Shown: positions 44,482-53,416, counted from the first letter of the stretch. The stretch is DNA of 64,000 nucleotides from Flectobacillus major DSM 103 (GCF_000427405.1 NZ_KE386491.1:3600790-3664789); one strand, 5' to 3'. Notes: generated by a model from the letters alone, not told the origin. Made by a program: numbers and translations.

Positions 44482-45051
44482 CTATTTGGTAAAATCGTCA
44501 AACAACTTTTGAGCTTTGGCAACGGCCTCGTCCAAATTGTCGTTTAATAGTACTATATCAAATTGGTCTTGAAAAGACATTTCAAAATTCATTTTAAAAA
44601 CTCTTTTCGAGATAGAATCCTCCGAATCGGTACCTCGCTCACGAAGTCTTTTTTCCAACTCCTCTACACTTGGTACTTTTACAAAAATCGAAAGGGCTCT
44701 ATCCTGATAATATTCTTTGAGTTTTACACCGCCTCTTACATCTACATCAAAAATCACGTGTTTGCCTTCAGCCCATAGCCTTTCTATTTCGGCTTTCAAA
44801 GTACCATAATAAGCCCCAGGGTACACCTCTTCCCACTCTACAAATTCGTGATTAACAATTTTTTTCTTGAATTCATCGGGTGTCATAAAATAGTAATCCT
44901 TACCATTTTCTTCGTTGCGACCACGTTTGTCACGTGTACACGCCGATATAGAAAAGCCAAGATTGGTATTATTGGCTAAGAGATGTTTTACAATAGTAGT
45001 TTTTCCCGACCCAGAAGGGGCTGAGAAAATAATAAGTTTTCCGTTTTCCAA
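44482..45051 (-). CDS. gmk: Guanylate kinase
   Basis: The P-loop [10 protein letters not shown] near the N-terminus, the [17 protein letters not shown] nucleotide-binding segment, [11 protein letters not shown] and [10 protein letters not shown] define guanylate kinase, which phosphorylates GMP to GDP. No ATG lies in frame upstream. The best start is the TTG at 45051 ([11 protein letters not shown] follows), giving 189 residues, the usual length. A farther TTG (45117) lies inside a promoter-like -7 element and so should not be translated. It is first in a gmk-nadD-SDR series. Confidence 0.94.
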   Translation of the reverse strand: MENGKLIIFSAPSGSGKTTIVKHLLANNTNLGFSISACTRDKRGRNEENGKDYYFMTPDEFKKKIVNHEFVEWEEVYPGAYYGTLKAEIERLWAEGKHVIFDVDVRGGVKLKEYYQDRALSIFVKVPSVEELEKRLRERGTDSEDSISKRVFKMNFEMSFQDQFDIVLLNDNLDEAVAKAQKLFDDFTK

Positions 45052-45114
45052 TTTCGAGAACAATTCAATGAGTGAAAGAAAGCCAACAAGCCTAAATAAC
45101 CTAGGCCTGCGATA

Positions 45115-45122
45115 CAAAATTA
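45115..45122 (-). promoter_or_regulatory. -7 element for gmk
   Basis: TAATTTTG on the minus strand fits TAnnTTTG. Transcription would start near 45108, giving a leader of about 57 bases before the TTG start at 45051. Confidence 0.45.
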
Positions 45123-45315
45123 GTAGTGTACGAATGATTGAAATTTTCGGAGGTAGGATATTCGATTTATGAAACTTACACCTTCTTTATTCAATTCAAT
45201 ATTAATCATATCCCGAAACTTCATATCCGATATAACATCTAAACTTTTGTACACTTCTTATACAAAATAGCCGATAGCCATTTGTAAAAGCCTTCTGTAA
45301 GGCTACAAAATTAAA

Positions 45316-45362
45316 AGGTTATTAAGTTATATCCGTAAAAGTACGATAAAACTTAATAACCT
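45316..45362 (-). terminator. Terminator after the anti-sigma-like gene
   Basis: A perfect 13-bp stem (45316-45328 with 45350-45362), loop of 21, followed on the minus strand by TTTTAATTTTG. Confidence 0.75.
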
Positions 45363-45389
45363 AATGGGGTAATGTATTGTTAAAGAGAC

Positions 45390-45674
45390 CTATACAATGC
45401 CACTTATTTTCTTTTTGATACAATCAATTAATGCAGTAGGTACACATTTTTTCTCTAGCCTCAGCTTCATAGCATCCTTAATACACGTCTCCAATTCATA
45501 ACCTTTCTCACATGGCAAGCACTTATCCATGTTTTGTTTGAATTGGGCAATTTGTTCGTCTGTAGCTTGGCCGTCAACAATAAGTTGAACTAGCTTCATA
45601 CATTCACTTTGATGCTCGCAATGAGTCTTTTTTTGTTGGGGAACACCCTGCACCTTCTCAGCCTCGGAAATCAT
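45390..45674 (-). CDS. Probable anti-sigma factor (small zinc-finger type)
   Basis: 94 residues, no membrane helix. The pattern HCEHQSECMKLVQLIVDGQA followed by a helix and CLPCEKGYELE holds His and Cys in the order of zinc-binding anti-sigma domains (H..C..C-x2-C). It lies 187 bases downstream of an ECF sigma gene on the same strand, which is the usual place. It should bind and hold the sigma factor, releasing it on a redox or other signal. A second Cys pair near the C-terminus (CIKDAMKL, KKCVPTALIDC) is unusual. Zinc binding is inferred, not shown. Confidence 0.75.
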   Translation of the reverse strand: MISEAEKVQGVPQQKKTHCEHQSECMKLVQLIVDGQATDEQIAQFKQNMDKCLPCEKGYELETCIKDAMKLRLEKKCVPTALIDCIKKKISGIV

Positions 45675-45861
45675 GTCTTTATAGAATTAAGCAGTTAACT
45701 TGGTTATTTTCTCTTGAATTTGAATCTATTTTGTCAAAAAATTACCTAACAAATCACATAGCGTGATATAAATCAAGTAGTTAATGAACAGAGTGATTTT
45801 GAAAAAAATTCCTGAATTGTAAAAAAGTTTTAATTGTTGACAAATGTCATACTTTTTAGGG

Positions 45862-46482
45862 CTAATTTTCTGCCAAACTGTCAGCATTAACATCGTACCC
45901 TAAGGTTTTTGCATAGCTTTTCAACTTTTCTTTCAAAAGCATTCTAGCCCTGTGTAACCTTGAACGAACCGTACCAATCGGAATATCTAAAATCTTAGCC
46001 ATTTCCTCGTAGGTAAATCCTTCAATATCACAAAGAATAATAACCGTTCTAAAATCAACGGGAAGGGCGTTTAAGGCATTGGCAATTTCGTCGCCAATTA
46101 AGTCTTGAACGGTTTCGGCACGTAAATCTACGGTTTGGGTAGTTTCGGCATCTTCTTCCGAGTTGTAGGTAGTTTCTACATCTTGATAGTCGACTTTTGA
46201 GGGTTCTTTTGATTTTTTTCTAAAATCATTAATAAAACTATTCTTCAGGATTCTGAACAACCATGCTTTGGCATTAGTTCCTTCCTCGAAAGAATTAATA
46301 AAACGGAATGCTTTGAGATAGGTATCTTGCACAAGGTCATTTGCATCGTCTTCATCGTTGGTCAGACGGAAAGCGAAGTTGTACATAGAATCTATATGAG
46401 GCATAAACTCCTTCTCGAAAACTCTGTGTTTTTCGGCATCCGTGTAGGTTTGGAGTGTTTGGATTTCTTCTGGCTCTGACAT
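45862..46482 (-). CDS. ECF-family RNA polymerase sigma factor
   Basis: 206 residues. Region 2: SMYNFAFRLTNDEDDANDLV, QDTYLKAFRFI, AWLFRILKN; region 4: LPVDFRTVIILCDIEGFTYEEM (cut), AKILDIPIGTVRSRLHRARMLLKEKL. The acidic linker (VDYQDVETTYNSEEDAETTQ) is long. It directs polymerase to a special set of promoters, in Bacteroidota often for envelope or oxidative stress, together with the small downstream gene as anti-sigma factor. The gap of 187 bases between the two is larger than usual. Confidence 0.95.
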   Translation of the reverse strand: MSEPEEIQTLQTYTDAEKHRVFEKEFMPHIDSMYNFAFRLTNDEDDANDLVQDTYLKAFRFINSFEEGTNAKAWLFRILKNSFINDFRKKSKEPSKVDYQDVETTYNSEEDAETTQTVDLRAETVQDLIGDEIANALNALPVDFRTVIILCDIEGFTYEEMAKILDIPIGTVRSRLHRARMLLKEKLKSYAKTLGYDVNADSLAEN

Positions 46483-46804
46483 AGCTGATGATGATGAGTC
46501 TCTTTTAAAAATAAAACATTATCAATCTGATTTGCAAAGAATCTGTTTGTTTACAACACTATCCTTTTCGTAAAATCCTTTGAATCCAAATTCAATAACG
46601 CTGGAAAACTAATGTGTACAAACAATTTGCCAAGAATGATTTTTGTCAGTATCCTGACAAAAAGGCATGATACTAGGAACTTTCTATTGAAGATAGGTGT
46701 CAACACTTATTTACTACCAATAAAACAAACTATGCTTTGGGCTAGAATAACCAAAATAACAAGTATGGTGAAGTACAATATACTGAATTTCAGGCTAAAA
46801 GTAA
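46483..46804. other. Intergenic region with a terminator for mreBCD
   Basis: 322 bases. At 46640-46663 a perfect 10-bp inverted repeat with a 4-base loop and A/T-rich outer ends lies about 140 bases past the mreD stop and can end the mreBCD transcript. The rest should hold the sigma gene's promoter, which was not identified. No gene was seen. Confidence 0.5.
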
Positions 46805-47311
46805 CTATTCCTTTCGGAAAAACTGCACAATGACAATCACAAAGTTAGTAAAAATCATACTAGCGGCCACTTTCAACAAAACATGAAAAAACAGTCCCCA
46901 ATCCGACGCTTCTAGCATAAATAATACTAAATGATGAATGAATGTTAGTACCCCCAAATAAGACAAAAACCAAGTAAATCCCATAGAACGTAGGGTTAAG
47001 ACTTGTCTTTCATCGTAGCCCCGCTGAGGGGTCAGTAATGTAATAACAGATGGCCTTAAATAGGCTACCAAAGTAGCAGCAGCGGCATTTGCCCCAATCG
47101 TATTATAAAAAATATCGACAAATACACCTGCCAAAAAACCTAATACGACCAATTGTAAACGGCTGGTTTCAAAGGGAAGTAAAAGTATGGCTGCAATATA
47201 TACAAAACAAAAGGCATAGTCAAATAGCACAAGCTGACGAACAAAAAACACTTGTAAAAGTAGATAAAATACAAATGTTAAAATCTGTGGAATAATATTT
47301 CGAGGAGTCAT
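46805..47311 (-). CDS. mreD: Rod shape-determining protein MreD
   Basis: 168 residues with about five membrane helices and little polar sequence. Identification rests on position as third gene behind mreB and mreC, length, and the pattern of conserved helices (ILLPFETSRLQLVVLGFLAG, VDIFYNTIGANAAAATLVAY). MreD works with MreC in the inner-membrane complex that guides lateral wall synthesis. The gap to mreC is 77 bases. Confidence 0.88.
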   Translation of the reverse strand: MTPRNIIPQILTFVFYLLLQVFFVRQLVLFDYAFCFVYIAAILLLPFETSRLQLVVLGFLAGVFVDIFYNTIGANAAAATLVAYLRPSVITLLTPQRGYDERQVLTLRSMGFTWFLSYLGVLTFIHHLVLFMLEASDWGLFFHVLLKVAASMIFTNFVIVIVQFFRKE

Positions 47312-47388
47312 TGATTTGAGTCGTGATTTTCAGTTAAGATACAGCCTATGAATACCTTCAAAAGTGGGTATTACACCGAGTATCAGAC

Positions 47389-48240
47389 TTATTTTTTCTT
47401 GGTTGTAGGGGCCATAGGAACGTCCTCTAATTGTTTCAACTCCTTTTCAAGCTTATTCTTAATCACGTATACATACGACAACGAGTTGAAATTGGTTGCA
47501 ACCTTCACCTGAATATCATGAAAAGTCATATCTTTTTTTACACCAACATTGGCCACATATCCAATCGTAATATCGGGTGGAAATACATAGTTATAATCAG
47601 ACGTAACAATTGTGTCTTTTACCTGAACCGACTTGTAACGCGACACATCGGTCATTTCTACAAAATCAGGGTTCTTGCCGTCCCATTTTACCGAGCCTAT
47701 TTCATTATTTCTTCGTACTTTGGCCGACATCGTGTACTCCGAGTGCAAAACCGATATTACCCTAGAAAGGTGTTCGCTACACGATTTGATTTTGCCAACA
47801 ACCCCTGTCGATGAAATCACCCCCATACCCGGAGCCAGGCCATCGGCTGTACCTTTATCAATAGTAATATAGTTATTGAACTGGTTGGTACTCAAATCCA
47901 ATACTTTGGCCACAATAGGATGAAAACGAGATGCCACAGCCGAATCAGCTTTGTAGTTGATCTTGGGCTGCACCAACTGTTGTGCTTGCATTCTTAAAAC
48001 CGCTTCTCTCAATCGGGTATTTTCATTGGCCAAATCTCTATTGACATCCTGTAGGTTGGAATATGCCTTTATGGCATTTGAAGTTTTGAGAGCCTGTGCT
48101 GCATAATAATTAGTTGTATTAAAAAATACAGCATTAGGATAGTTATTATAAGAATAAAAAAACCACAAACTCAGTACTTCCAATAATACGAACACAATGA
48201 AAGCTCGTTGCTTTGAAATGAACTGGAATAGTCTATACAT
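47389..48240 (-). CDS. mreC: Rod shape-determining protein MreC
   Basis: 283 residues from the Met at 48240 (MYRLFQFISKQRAF). One membrane helix (about 10-30) is followed by a coiled coil (about 60-90; NRDLANENTRLREAVLRMQA) and the beta-rich MreC core (VAKVLDLSTNQFNNYITIDK, GTADGLAPGMGVIS, TGVVGKI). It links cytoplasmic MreB to the periplasmic wall-building enzymes. The upstream in-frame start at 48291 is less likely. A hairpin lies between mreB and this gene. Confidence 0.94.
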   Translation of the reverse strand: MYRLFQFISKQRAFIVFVLLEVLSLWFFYSYNNYPNAVFFNTTNYYAAQALKTSNAIKAYSNLQDVNRDLANENTRLREAVLRMQAQQLVQPKINYKADSAVASRFHPIVAKVLDLSTNQFNNYITIDKGTADGLAPGMGVISSTGVVGKIKSCSEHLSRVISVLHSEYTMSAKVRRNNEIGSVKWDGKNPDFVEMTDVSRYKSVQVKDTIVTSDYNYVFPPDITIGYVANVGVKKDMTFHDIQVKVATNFNSLSYVYVIKNKLEKELKQLEDVPMAPTTKKK

Positions 48241-48306
48241 TTTGTACGAGTTGGATGTAAGTTCAAAACTTTGTGAAAACGAGAATGACAATGTTTTCTC
48301 AAAAAA

Positions 48307-48350
48307 AAAGTGAATGAAAGAATGACTTAATGCAAGCTCTCATTCACTTT
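48307..48350 (-). terminator. Hairpin between mreB and mreC
   Basis: A perfect 11-bp stem (48307-48317 with 48340-48350) followed on the minus strand by nine Ts in total. It looks like a full intrinsic terminator 18 bases past the mreB stop, so mreC and mreD may depend on readthrough. Confidence 0.75.
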
Positions 48351-48367
48351 AATCCGATTCAGTATTT

Positions 48368-49393
48368 CTATGAAATAAGAATTGGTTTATAATGATCAAG
48401 ATGCTTCAAGACCTCGCCTGTGCCTCTTACTACAGCTCTTAACGGGTCGTCGGCAATATGGATAGGAAGTTTTGTCTTATTGGCAATACGTTTATCCAAG
48501 CCATGTAACAACGCTCCTCCACCTGTCAAGTGAATACCATTATGATAAATATCGGCCGAAAGTTCTGGTGGCGACACTTCCAAGGCTTTCATTACAGCTT
48601 CTTCTATTTTAGAAATAGATTTATCCAATGAATAAGCGATTTCAGAATATGTCACTTTTATTTCTTTCGGTATACCCGTCATCAAGTCACGGCCACGAAT
48701 TTCGTAATCTGCTGGTGGGTTGTCTAATTCTGGCAAAGCCGACCCAACCTCAATTTTGATTAATTCGGCCGAACGCTCACCAATCAACAAATTATGTTCA
48801 CGACGCATATAATCTACAATATCACGCGTGAATACATCGCCCGCAATACGTACCGAAGCCTCACAAACAATACCCGACAAAGCAATTACTGCAATTTCGG
48901 TAGTACCACCACCAATATCTACAATCATTGAGCCATTGGGCTGTTCAATGTCGATACCAATACCAATAGCCGCAGCAATTGGCTCGTGTACCATGTATAC
49001 CTCTTTGGCACCTGCGTGTTCGCATGAATCTTTTACGGCACGTTTCTCAACCTCTGTAATACCCGATGGAATACATACCACCATACGATGCGAAGGTGTG
49101 AAAAAACGACTGCCAGTATCAATCATTTTAATCATACCACGAATCATCAATTCGGCAGCCGTAAAGTCGGCAATAACACCATCTTTTAAAGGACGAATTG
49201 TTTTTATATTTTCATTGGTTTTTTCGTGCATCTGCATCGCTTTATTGCCAATCGCCAATACTTTATTGGTAACTTTATCTAAAGCAATAATAGATGGTTC
49301 ATCTACCACAATTTTATCTTTATGAATGATAAGGGTATTTGCTGTACCCAAATCAATAGCAATGTCGGAAGTCAGGAAACTAAATAATCCCAT
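48368..49393 (-). CDS. mreB: Rod shape-determining protein MreB
   Basis: 341 residues from the Met at 49393 (MGLFSFLTSDIAIDLG). Actin-fold motifs are complete: IDLGTANTLI (phosphate 1), GGGTTEIAVIAL (phosphate 2), and LTGGGALLHGLDKRI (adenosine). MreB polymers under the inner membrane direct elongation of the cell wall with MreC and MreD. The upstream frame to 49450 has no conserved residues. It is first of the mre set, with a long leader region in front. Confidence 0.97.
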   Translation of the reverse strand: MGLFSFLTSDIAIDLGTANTLIIHKDKIVVDEPSIIALDKVTNKVLAIGNKAMQMHEKTNENIKTIRPLKDGVIADFTAAELMIRGMIKMIDTGSRFFTPSHRMVVCIPSGITEVEKRAVKDSCEHAGAKEVYMVHEPIAAAIGIGIDIEQPNGSMIVDIGGGTTEIAVIALSGIVCEASVRIAGDVFTRDIVDYMRREHNLLIGERSAELIKIEVGSALPELDNPPADYEIRGRDLMTGIPKEIKVTYSEIAYSLDKSISKIEEAVMKALEVSPPELSADIYHNGIHLTGGGALLHGLDKRIANKTKLPIHIADDPLRAVVRGTGEVLKHLDHYKPILIS

Positions 49394-49948
49394 TTGATTA
49401 GTTCTTATTGGCTTGTTTTTTTTAAATCTAAATTTTGTACTAAACAACAAATGTTATTAGCTGGTCACATTCTATGTACTCCCAAACTGAGTACATTTCT
49501 TTAATCAAACTAGTGGTTTAAATCGGTATATTACCATAAATTAAAAGGTCAGTAATTGTACAAAATAAAAACAAATGAGCTATCCATTCAACTGATTATC
49601 AAACGCTTAATTACTCACTTAATCACTAATTTATTCAATTACTTAATAGGCTCATTGTCAGAACAAAATCTATCTATAAGTGTATCAAGGGCTTAGTGGG
49701 TGTGCTCTATTGTGTGTGTCAATGAATACATAAAACGAAAAATCTTCAGAAATATCGTATATGCACCTCTAAATACTATTGATAAACTATCTCTAACATA
49801 AGCATTTTCTGCAAGTTATCGAAAACTTTACACTATCCCAAACGCTAGTCTATTACGATATTCTTGTAAAAGTGCAAAATTAGATAGAAAGTTGGAGATT
49901 TTACCCTTATCGCTCGAAAATTTATGACTTAAATATTTTTCCCAAAAA

Positions 49949-49970
49949 AATAGTATGCAAGCATACTATT
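49949..49970. promoter_or_regulatory. Perfect 22-bp palindrome, operator candidate
   Basis: Two 10-base arms (49949-49958 and 49961-49970) are exact reverse complements around AA. It lies just upstream of a -7 element and would overlap the -33 region, a position expected for a dimeric repressor of the TetR or similar type. No regulator gene is adjacent. Confidence 0.5.
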
Positions 49971-49973
49971 TTA

Positions 49974-49981
49974 TATATTTG
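49974..49981 (+). promoter_or_regulatory. -7 element for the acyl-CoA dehydrogenase gene
   Basis: TATATTTG fits TAnnTTTG. No -33 TTTG lies at the expected distance because the palindrome occupies it. The leader would be about 160 bases. Confidence 0.4.
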
Positions 49982-50148
49982 AAATGTTATAATTAAGCTT
50001 TTGTAATTTATATACGACATAGCTTTGGTAACGGCTATTGTTCAGATAATCAAGTAACAACAAGATTCACAGCAACAAAAGTTAGTAAGTATCAACGTCG
50101 ATTAAATTAGTAATTATTACATATCATCAATTAGACTTATAATAGACT

Positions 50149-51309
50149 ATGACTACGACATTTGAAGGATTAAGCTTTCAGCTTTCAGAAGAGCATTTGG
50201 CTGTTCAACAAGCCACCCGTGATTTTGCCCAGACAGAATTGTGGGCAGGAGTTATAGAGCGTGATGAAAAAGAGTTTTTCCCCGACGAACTTGTACAAAA
50301 AATGGCCAATATGGGACTCATGGGTATGATGGTTTCGCCCCAATATGGTGGGGGTGGTATGGACACCGTTTCGTATGTTCTTGCCATGGAAGAACTCTCA
50401 AAAGTAGATGCTTCGGCTTCGGTGATGGTTTCGGTCAACAACTCATTGGTTTGTTATGGGCTAGAAGCTTTTGGCACAGAGGAGCAAAAACAAAAATACC
50501 TTACTCGCTTAGCTACTGGCCAAACCATCGGGGCATTTGCCCTTTCTGAACCAGAAGCAGGTTCGGATGCCACCTCGCAGCATACTACAGCCATAGATAT
50601 GGGCGATTATTATTTATTAAATGGTACAAAAAACTGGATTACTAATGGCGGCCGAGCAGGCATATATTTGGTAATTGCCCAAACGCATCCCGAAAAAGGC
50701 CATAAAGGTATCAATTGCCTCATTGTAGAAAAAGGCATGGAGGGTTTTCAGGTTGGTAAAAAAGAAAATAAATTAGGAATCAGAGGCTCAGACACGCACT
50801 CGCTGATGTTTACCGATGTAAAAGTACCTAAAGAAAATCGTATTGGACCCGACGGCTTTGGTTTTAAGTTTGCCATGTCGACACTTAACGGTGGGCGTAT
50901 TGGTATTGCCTCGCAGGCTCTTGGTATTGCCTCTGGTGCTTACGAATTATCGTTGAAGTATGCCAAAGAACGCAAAACTTTTGGAAAGCCGATTGCCGAG
51001 CATCAAGCCATACAATTCAAACTAGCCGATATGGCTACCCAAATAGAAGCCGCACGGCTCTTGTGTTTTAAGGCAGCACTCGACAAAGACAATCACCACG
51101 ACTATGTCAAATCGGCGGCTATGGCCAAGTTATTTGCTTCGCAAGTAGCCATGGACACCGCCATCGAAGCCGTACAAATACACGGAGGATACGGCTACGT
51201 CAAAGAGTTTCATGTAGAACGAATGATGCGAGATGCCAAAATCACCCAGATTTATGAAGGAACATCCGAAATTCAGAAAATTGTTATTGCTCGTGAAATT
51301 TTACGATAG
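50149..51309 (+). CDS. Acyl-CoA dehydrogenase
   Basis: 386 residues, full length. FAD-binding ALSEPEAGSDA, NGTKNWITNGG, the middle strand domain, and helical C-terminus with KERKTFGKPIAEHQAIQFKL and IHGGYGYVKEFHVERMMRDA. The catalytic base is the Glu in TQIYEGTSEIQ, as in short- and medium-chain (butyryl/2-methylbutyryl type) enzymes. It removes two hydrogens from an acyl-CoA in fatty acid or branched-chain amino acid breakdown, passing electrons to ETF. No other beta-oxidation gene is nearby. A possible operator palindrome lies upstream. Confidence 0.96.
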   Translation: MTTTFEGLSFQLSEEHLAVQQATRDFAQTELWAGVIERDEKEFFPDELVQKMANMGLMGMMVSPQYGGGGMDTVSYVLAMEELSKVDASASVMVSVNNSLVCYGLEAFGTEEQKQKYLTRLATGQTIGAFALSEPEAGSDATSQHTTAIDMGDYYLLNGTKNWITNGGRAGIYLVIAQTHPEKGHKGINCLIVEKGMEGFQVGKKENKLGIRGSDTHSLMFTDVKVPKENRIGPDGFGFKFAMSTLNGGRIGIASQALGIASGAYELSLKYAKERKTFGKPIAEHQAIQFKLADMATQIEAARLLCFKAALDKDNHHDYVKSAAMAKLFASQVAMDTAIEAVQIHGGYGYVKEFHVERMMRDAKITQIYEGTSEIQKIVIAREILR

Positions 51310-51388
51310 TCCTTTGGGGCCAATCCCCCCCAAAAGGACTATTTATTGCTTACTATATTGCTGGATATTACTACAAAAAATTGTAGCG

Positions 51389-51438
51389 AAAAGGTGAGCG
51401 ATTCATAACTTATATTGGTTGTGAATCGCTCACCTTTT
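51389..51438 (+). terminator. Intrinsic terminator of the acyl-CoA dehydrogenase gene
   Basis: A perfect 17-bp stem (51389-51405 with 51422-51438) followed by T residues. Confidence 0.9.
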
Positions 51439-51631
51439 TATTTTTTCGTTAATACTACAAAACCAAATTTTGTGCTATATCCTTGGAAAAACACAAAAAC
51501 TATGAAATATTCAAATAATATTTTCCGTTATAACCCCTACAACAAAAGGCAATTCTTAGGATATTACAATAATATATTCGTCTAAATCGAATGATTAGAT
51601 AAAAAAATACTAATACTTTTTTTATTTATAT

Positions 51632-51662
51632 TTTGGAATTTTAATGCGATTTATTAGTTTTG
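51632..51662 (+). promoter_or_regulatory. Consensus Bacteroidota promoter for the AraC regulator gene
   Basis: TTTG (51632-51635), 19-base spacer, TAGTTTTG (51655-51662): an exact TTTG-N19-TAnnTTTG. The start codon is 52 bases downstream. The remaining bases from 51439 to 51631 are AT-rich and hold nothing that I recognise. Confidence 0.75.
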
Positions 51663-51713
51663 TCCTAAATTTATCTATCATTGTTTTCAATTTATCGAAA
51701 ATAAGCCGCAGAA

Positions 51714-52640
51714 ATGGAAGATTATAACAAAATAATAGAGTCACTTGGTGTTAAGTTCATCAAATCTCGTAACATTAGAATATTACAACCAATCAGAATC
51801 AAGAATTTCTATGATGTAGAAAACACACTCTTGATTTTGTACAACGGTGAGGTATCATTTGGCGAAGAAGCCACCCATGCAGAAGTTGGAGATATGCTAT
51901 TTATCCCAGGAGGAAAGATGCTTTCTCTTACTTATGGTAATGCCGATAAGCCCAAAATTGTTACCAACGAAGAGTTCATGACACATCGTGAATTGTACTT
52001 TGAGCCAAATATGGATTCATCTCGTATTGGTCAAGTAGAAAACTCTTTTGGTTTGGTAGCTTTTGAAGCAAAGGTATTTGATTCGGTAAACTTCTTTACT
52101 TCGTTAGATATTCCTCCTTTTTTGATTAAAAGAGACGATAAACTAGCTCACATGCTCAACGAAATCCTTCGTGAAGATATGAGCGATGTACTTGGAAAAG
52201 GGCGTGTTATCAAAATCAAAACGGAAGAAATTGTTATCGAAATTATTCGTTACATTATCAAAAACCGTTTGTTTGTTGAACAACTTGCCACCAACAGTAC
52301 TTATTTCAAAGACCCACGCTTAATCGACATCTTTGCGTATATCAAAGACAATATCGGTGGTGATTTATCCAATAAGGTATTGGCAAACGTTGCTAACGTA
52401 TCAGAAGACTATGTTGGACAATATTTCAAAATGTTGACTGGTATCAACCCACAAGACTATATCGAGTATCAACGTATGGAAGCTGCTGTAGGTTTGTTAC
52501 GTACTTCCAAAAAGTCTATCCGTGCTATCGGTGCTGAGGTTGGTTACAAAGATACCGCTTATTTCTGTCGTCGTTTCAAAATGATGTTTGGTATTCCTGC
52601 TGGAAAAATGCGTCGTCGTGAATCATTGATGAACCTATAA
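51714..52640 (+). CDS. AraC-family transcriptional regulator
   Basis: 308 residues. An N-terminal cupin-like part (about 20-110; NTLLILYNGEVSFGEE, EVGDMLFIPGGKML) is followed by a helical linker and the AraC DNA-binding domain (about 205-300), with LANVANVSEDYVGQYFKMLT, NPQDYIEYQRMEAAVGLLR, SIRAIGAEVGYKDTAYFCRR and FKMMFGIPAGKMR: two helix-turn-helix units. The effector is unknown. It is a lone gene with a consensus promoter and terminator, and its codon use suggests good expression. Confidence 0.94.
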   Translation: MEDYNKIIESLGVKFIKSRNIRILQPIRIKNFYDVENTLLILYNGEVSFGEEATHAEVGDMLFIPGGKMLSLTYGNADKPKIVTNEEFMTHRELYFEPNMDSSRIGQVENSFGLVAFEAKVFDSVNFFTSLDIPPFLIKRDDKLAHMLNEILREDMSDVLGKGRVIKIKTEEIVIEIIRYIIKNRLFVEQLATNSTYFKDPRLIDIFAYIKDNIGGDLSNKVLANVANVSEDYVGQYFKMLTGINPQDYIEYQRMEAAVGLLRTSKKSIRAIGAEVGYKDTAYFCRRFKMMFGIPAGKMRRRESLMNL

Positions 52641-52695
52641 CATAAGTTTTGTCGGCTTATAAGGATATACGATTTCACTTTCAAAATTGATATAG

Positions 52696-52721
52696 AAGCC
52701 TCTGGATTTATTCAGAGGCTT
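52696..52721 (+). terminator. Intrinsic terminator of the AraC regulator gene
   Basis: A perfect 9-bp stem (52696-52704 with 52713-52721), loop of 8, followed by Ts. Confidence 0.85.
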
Positions 52722-52739
52722 TTTTGCTAGATAGCTCAT

Positions 52740-53363
52740 TCAAGGATTAATTTTATCATTAAGCTTACTTAATTGCTTAATATCTACCAAACGAATCACA
52801 TCTTTCTTTGAAAATTTCAAAAGCCATAAGCCCAATAAATCTCCTTTTTGGCGATACACAATGCTATCAAGTTTAGTTTTGGCTGTCAATTCCTGTAATT
52901 GTGCTTGCGAAAGCCCCTTCAGTTGGTTTTCTAATACAATCGGAGCGGTATAATAATAATATTCTTGGTCGTCGCTTTTTTGGATATTATCAATTTGTGG
53001 CAGATGGTTCTCGGCATTATATTGATAGGCATCCAATATTTCATTAACCTTTGGACCCAAACTAGAACTTTGTAACTTTATGGGGCTTCCTACCCAAATA
53101 CTAATCCGATACGTTTTCTGCAACGAGTCTAAAAGTGCTTGATTTTGCACATTTTTCACCAAATTTGTATTTAGCGTTTGGGTGATTTTTTTACCCCAGT
53201 CATCTACCTGAGCCGTAATTTGGGCACTATTGATGCGTTTTACCTGTCTTTCTTTCAGCTCCTTTACAGCAGCCGTTGTGTCTATTCTTTTACTAAAATC
53301 ACAACTTAACAAAAGGCTGTTGCTCAATAGCACACAGACCCATATTTTTGAGATATTCTTCAT
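52740..53363 (-). CDS. Lipoprotein of unknown function
   Basis: 207 residues from the Met at 53363 (MKNISKIWVCVLL). The signal segment ends NSLLLSCDF with a lipobox Cys, so the mature protein is lipid-anchored. The rest is mostly helical with a polar surface (AAVKELKERQVKRINSAQIT, LVKNVQNQALLDSLQKTYRI). No domain is recognised. A TATCTTTG promoter element lies just upstream. An upstream in-frame extension to 53411 is rejected because it lengthens the signal and runs into the promoter. Confidence 0.75.
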   Translation of the reverse strand: MKNISKIWVCVLLSNSLLLSCDFSKRIDTTAAVKELKERQVKRINSAQITAQVDDWGKKITQTLNTNLVKNVQNQALLDSLQKTYRISIWVGSPIKLQSSSLGPKVNEILDAYQYNAENHLPQIDNIQKSDDQEYYYYTAPIVLENQLKGLSQAQLQELTAKTKLDSIVYRQKGDLLGLWLLKFSKKDVIRLVDIKQLSKLNDKINP

Positions 53364-53379
53364 AACAAAACTTTTTTGG

Positions 53380-53414
53380 CAAAGATACAAGCTTAACAAC
53401 TGAATTGACACAAA
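53380..53414 (-). promoter_or_regulatory. Promoter of the lipoprotein gene
   Basis: TATCTTTG (53380-53387) on the minus strand is a perfect -7 element. A TTTG (53411-53414) lies 23 bases upstream, slightly long. The start codon follows within about 20 bases. Confidence 0.55.
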
Positions 53415-53416
53415 AA

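Larger units (their letters stand above)
49394..50148. other. Long AT-rich intergenic region between divergent mreB and acyl-CoA dehydrogenase genes
   Basis: 755 bases without a protein-coding frame of note. It has a perfect palindrome (49949-49970) and a -7 element (49974-49981) reading towards the acyl-CoA dehydrogenase. The mreB promoter must be in the left part but no consensus pair was found. No tRNA or recognised small RNA was seen. The length is unusual for this compact region. Confidence 0.55.

Noticed and set aside
48828-49325. 165-residue plus-strand frame antisense to mreB
   Set aside because: mreB is certain on the other strand; the frame is open through codon bias only.
49394-50148. 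tRNA or small RNA gene in the long mreB upstream region
   Set aside because: No cloverleaf, no TTCGA-type T loop and no promoter-terminator pair was found on either strand.
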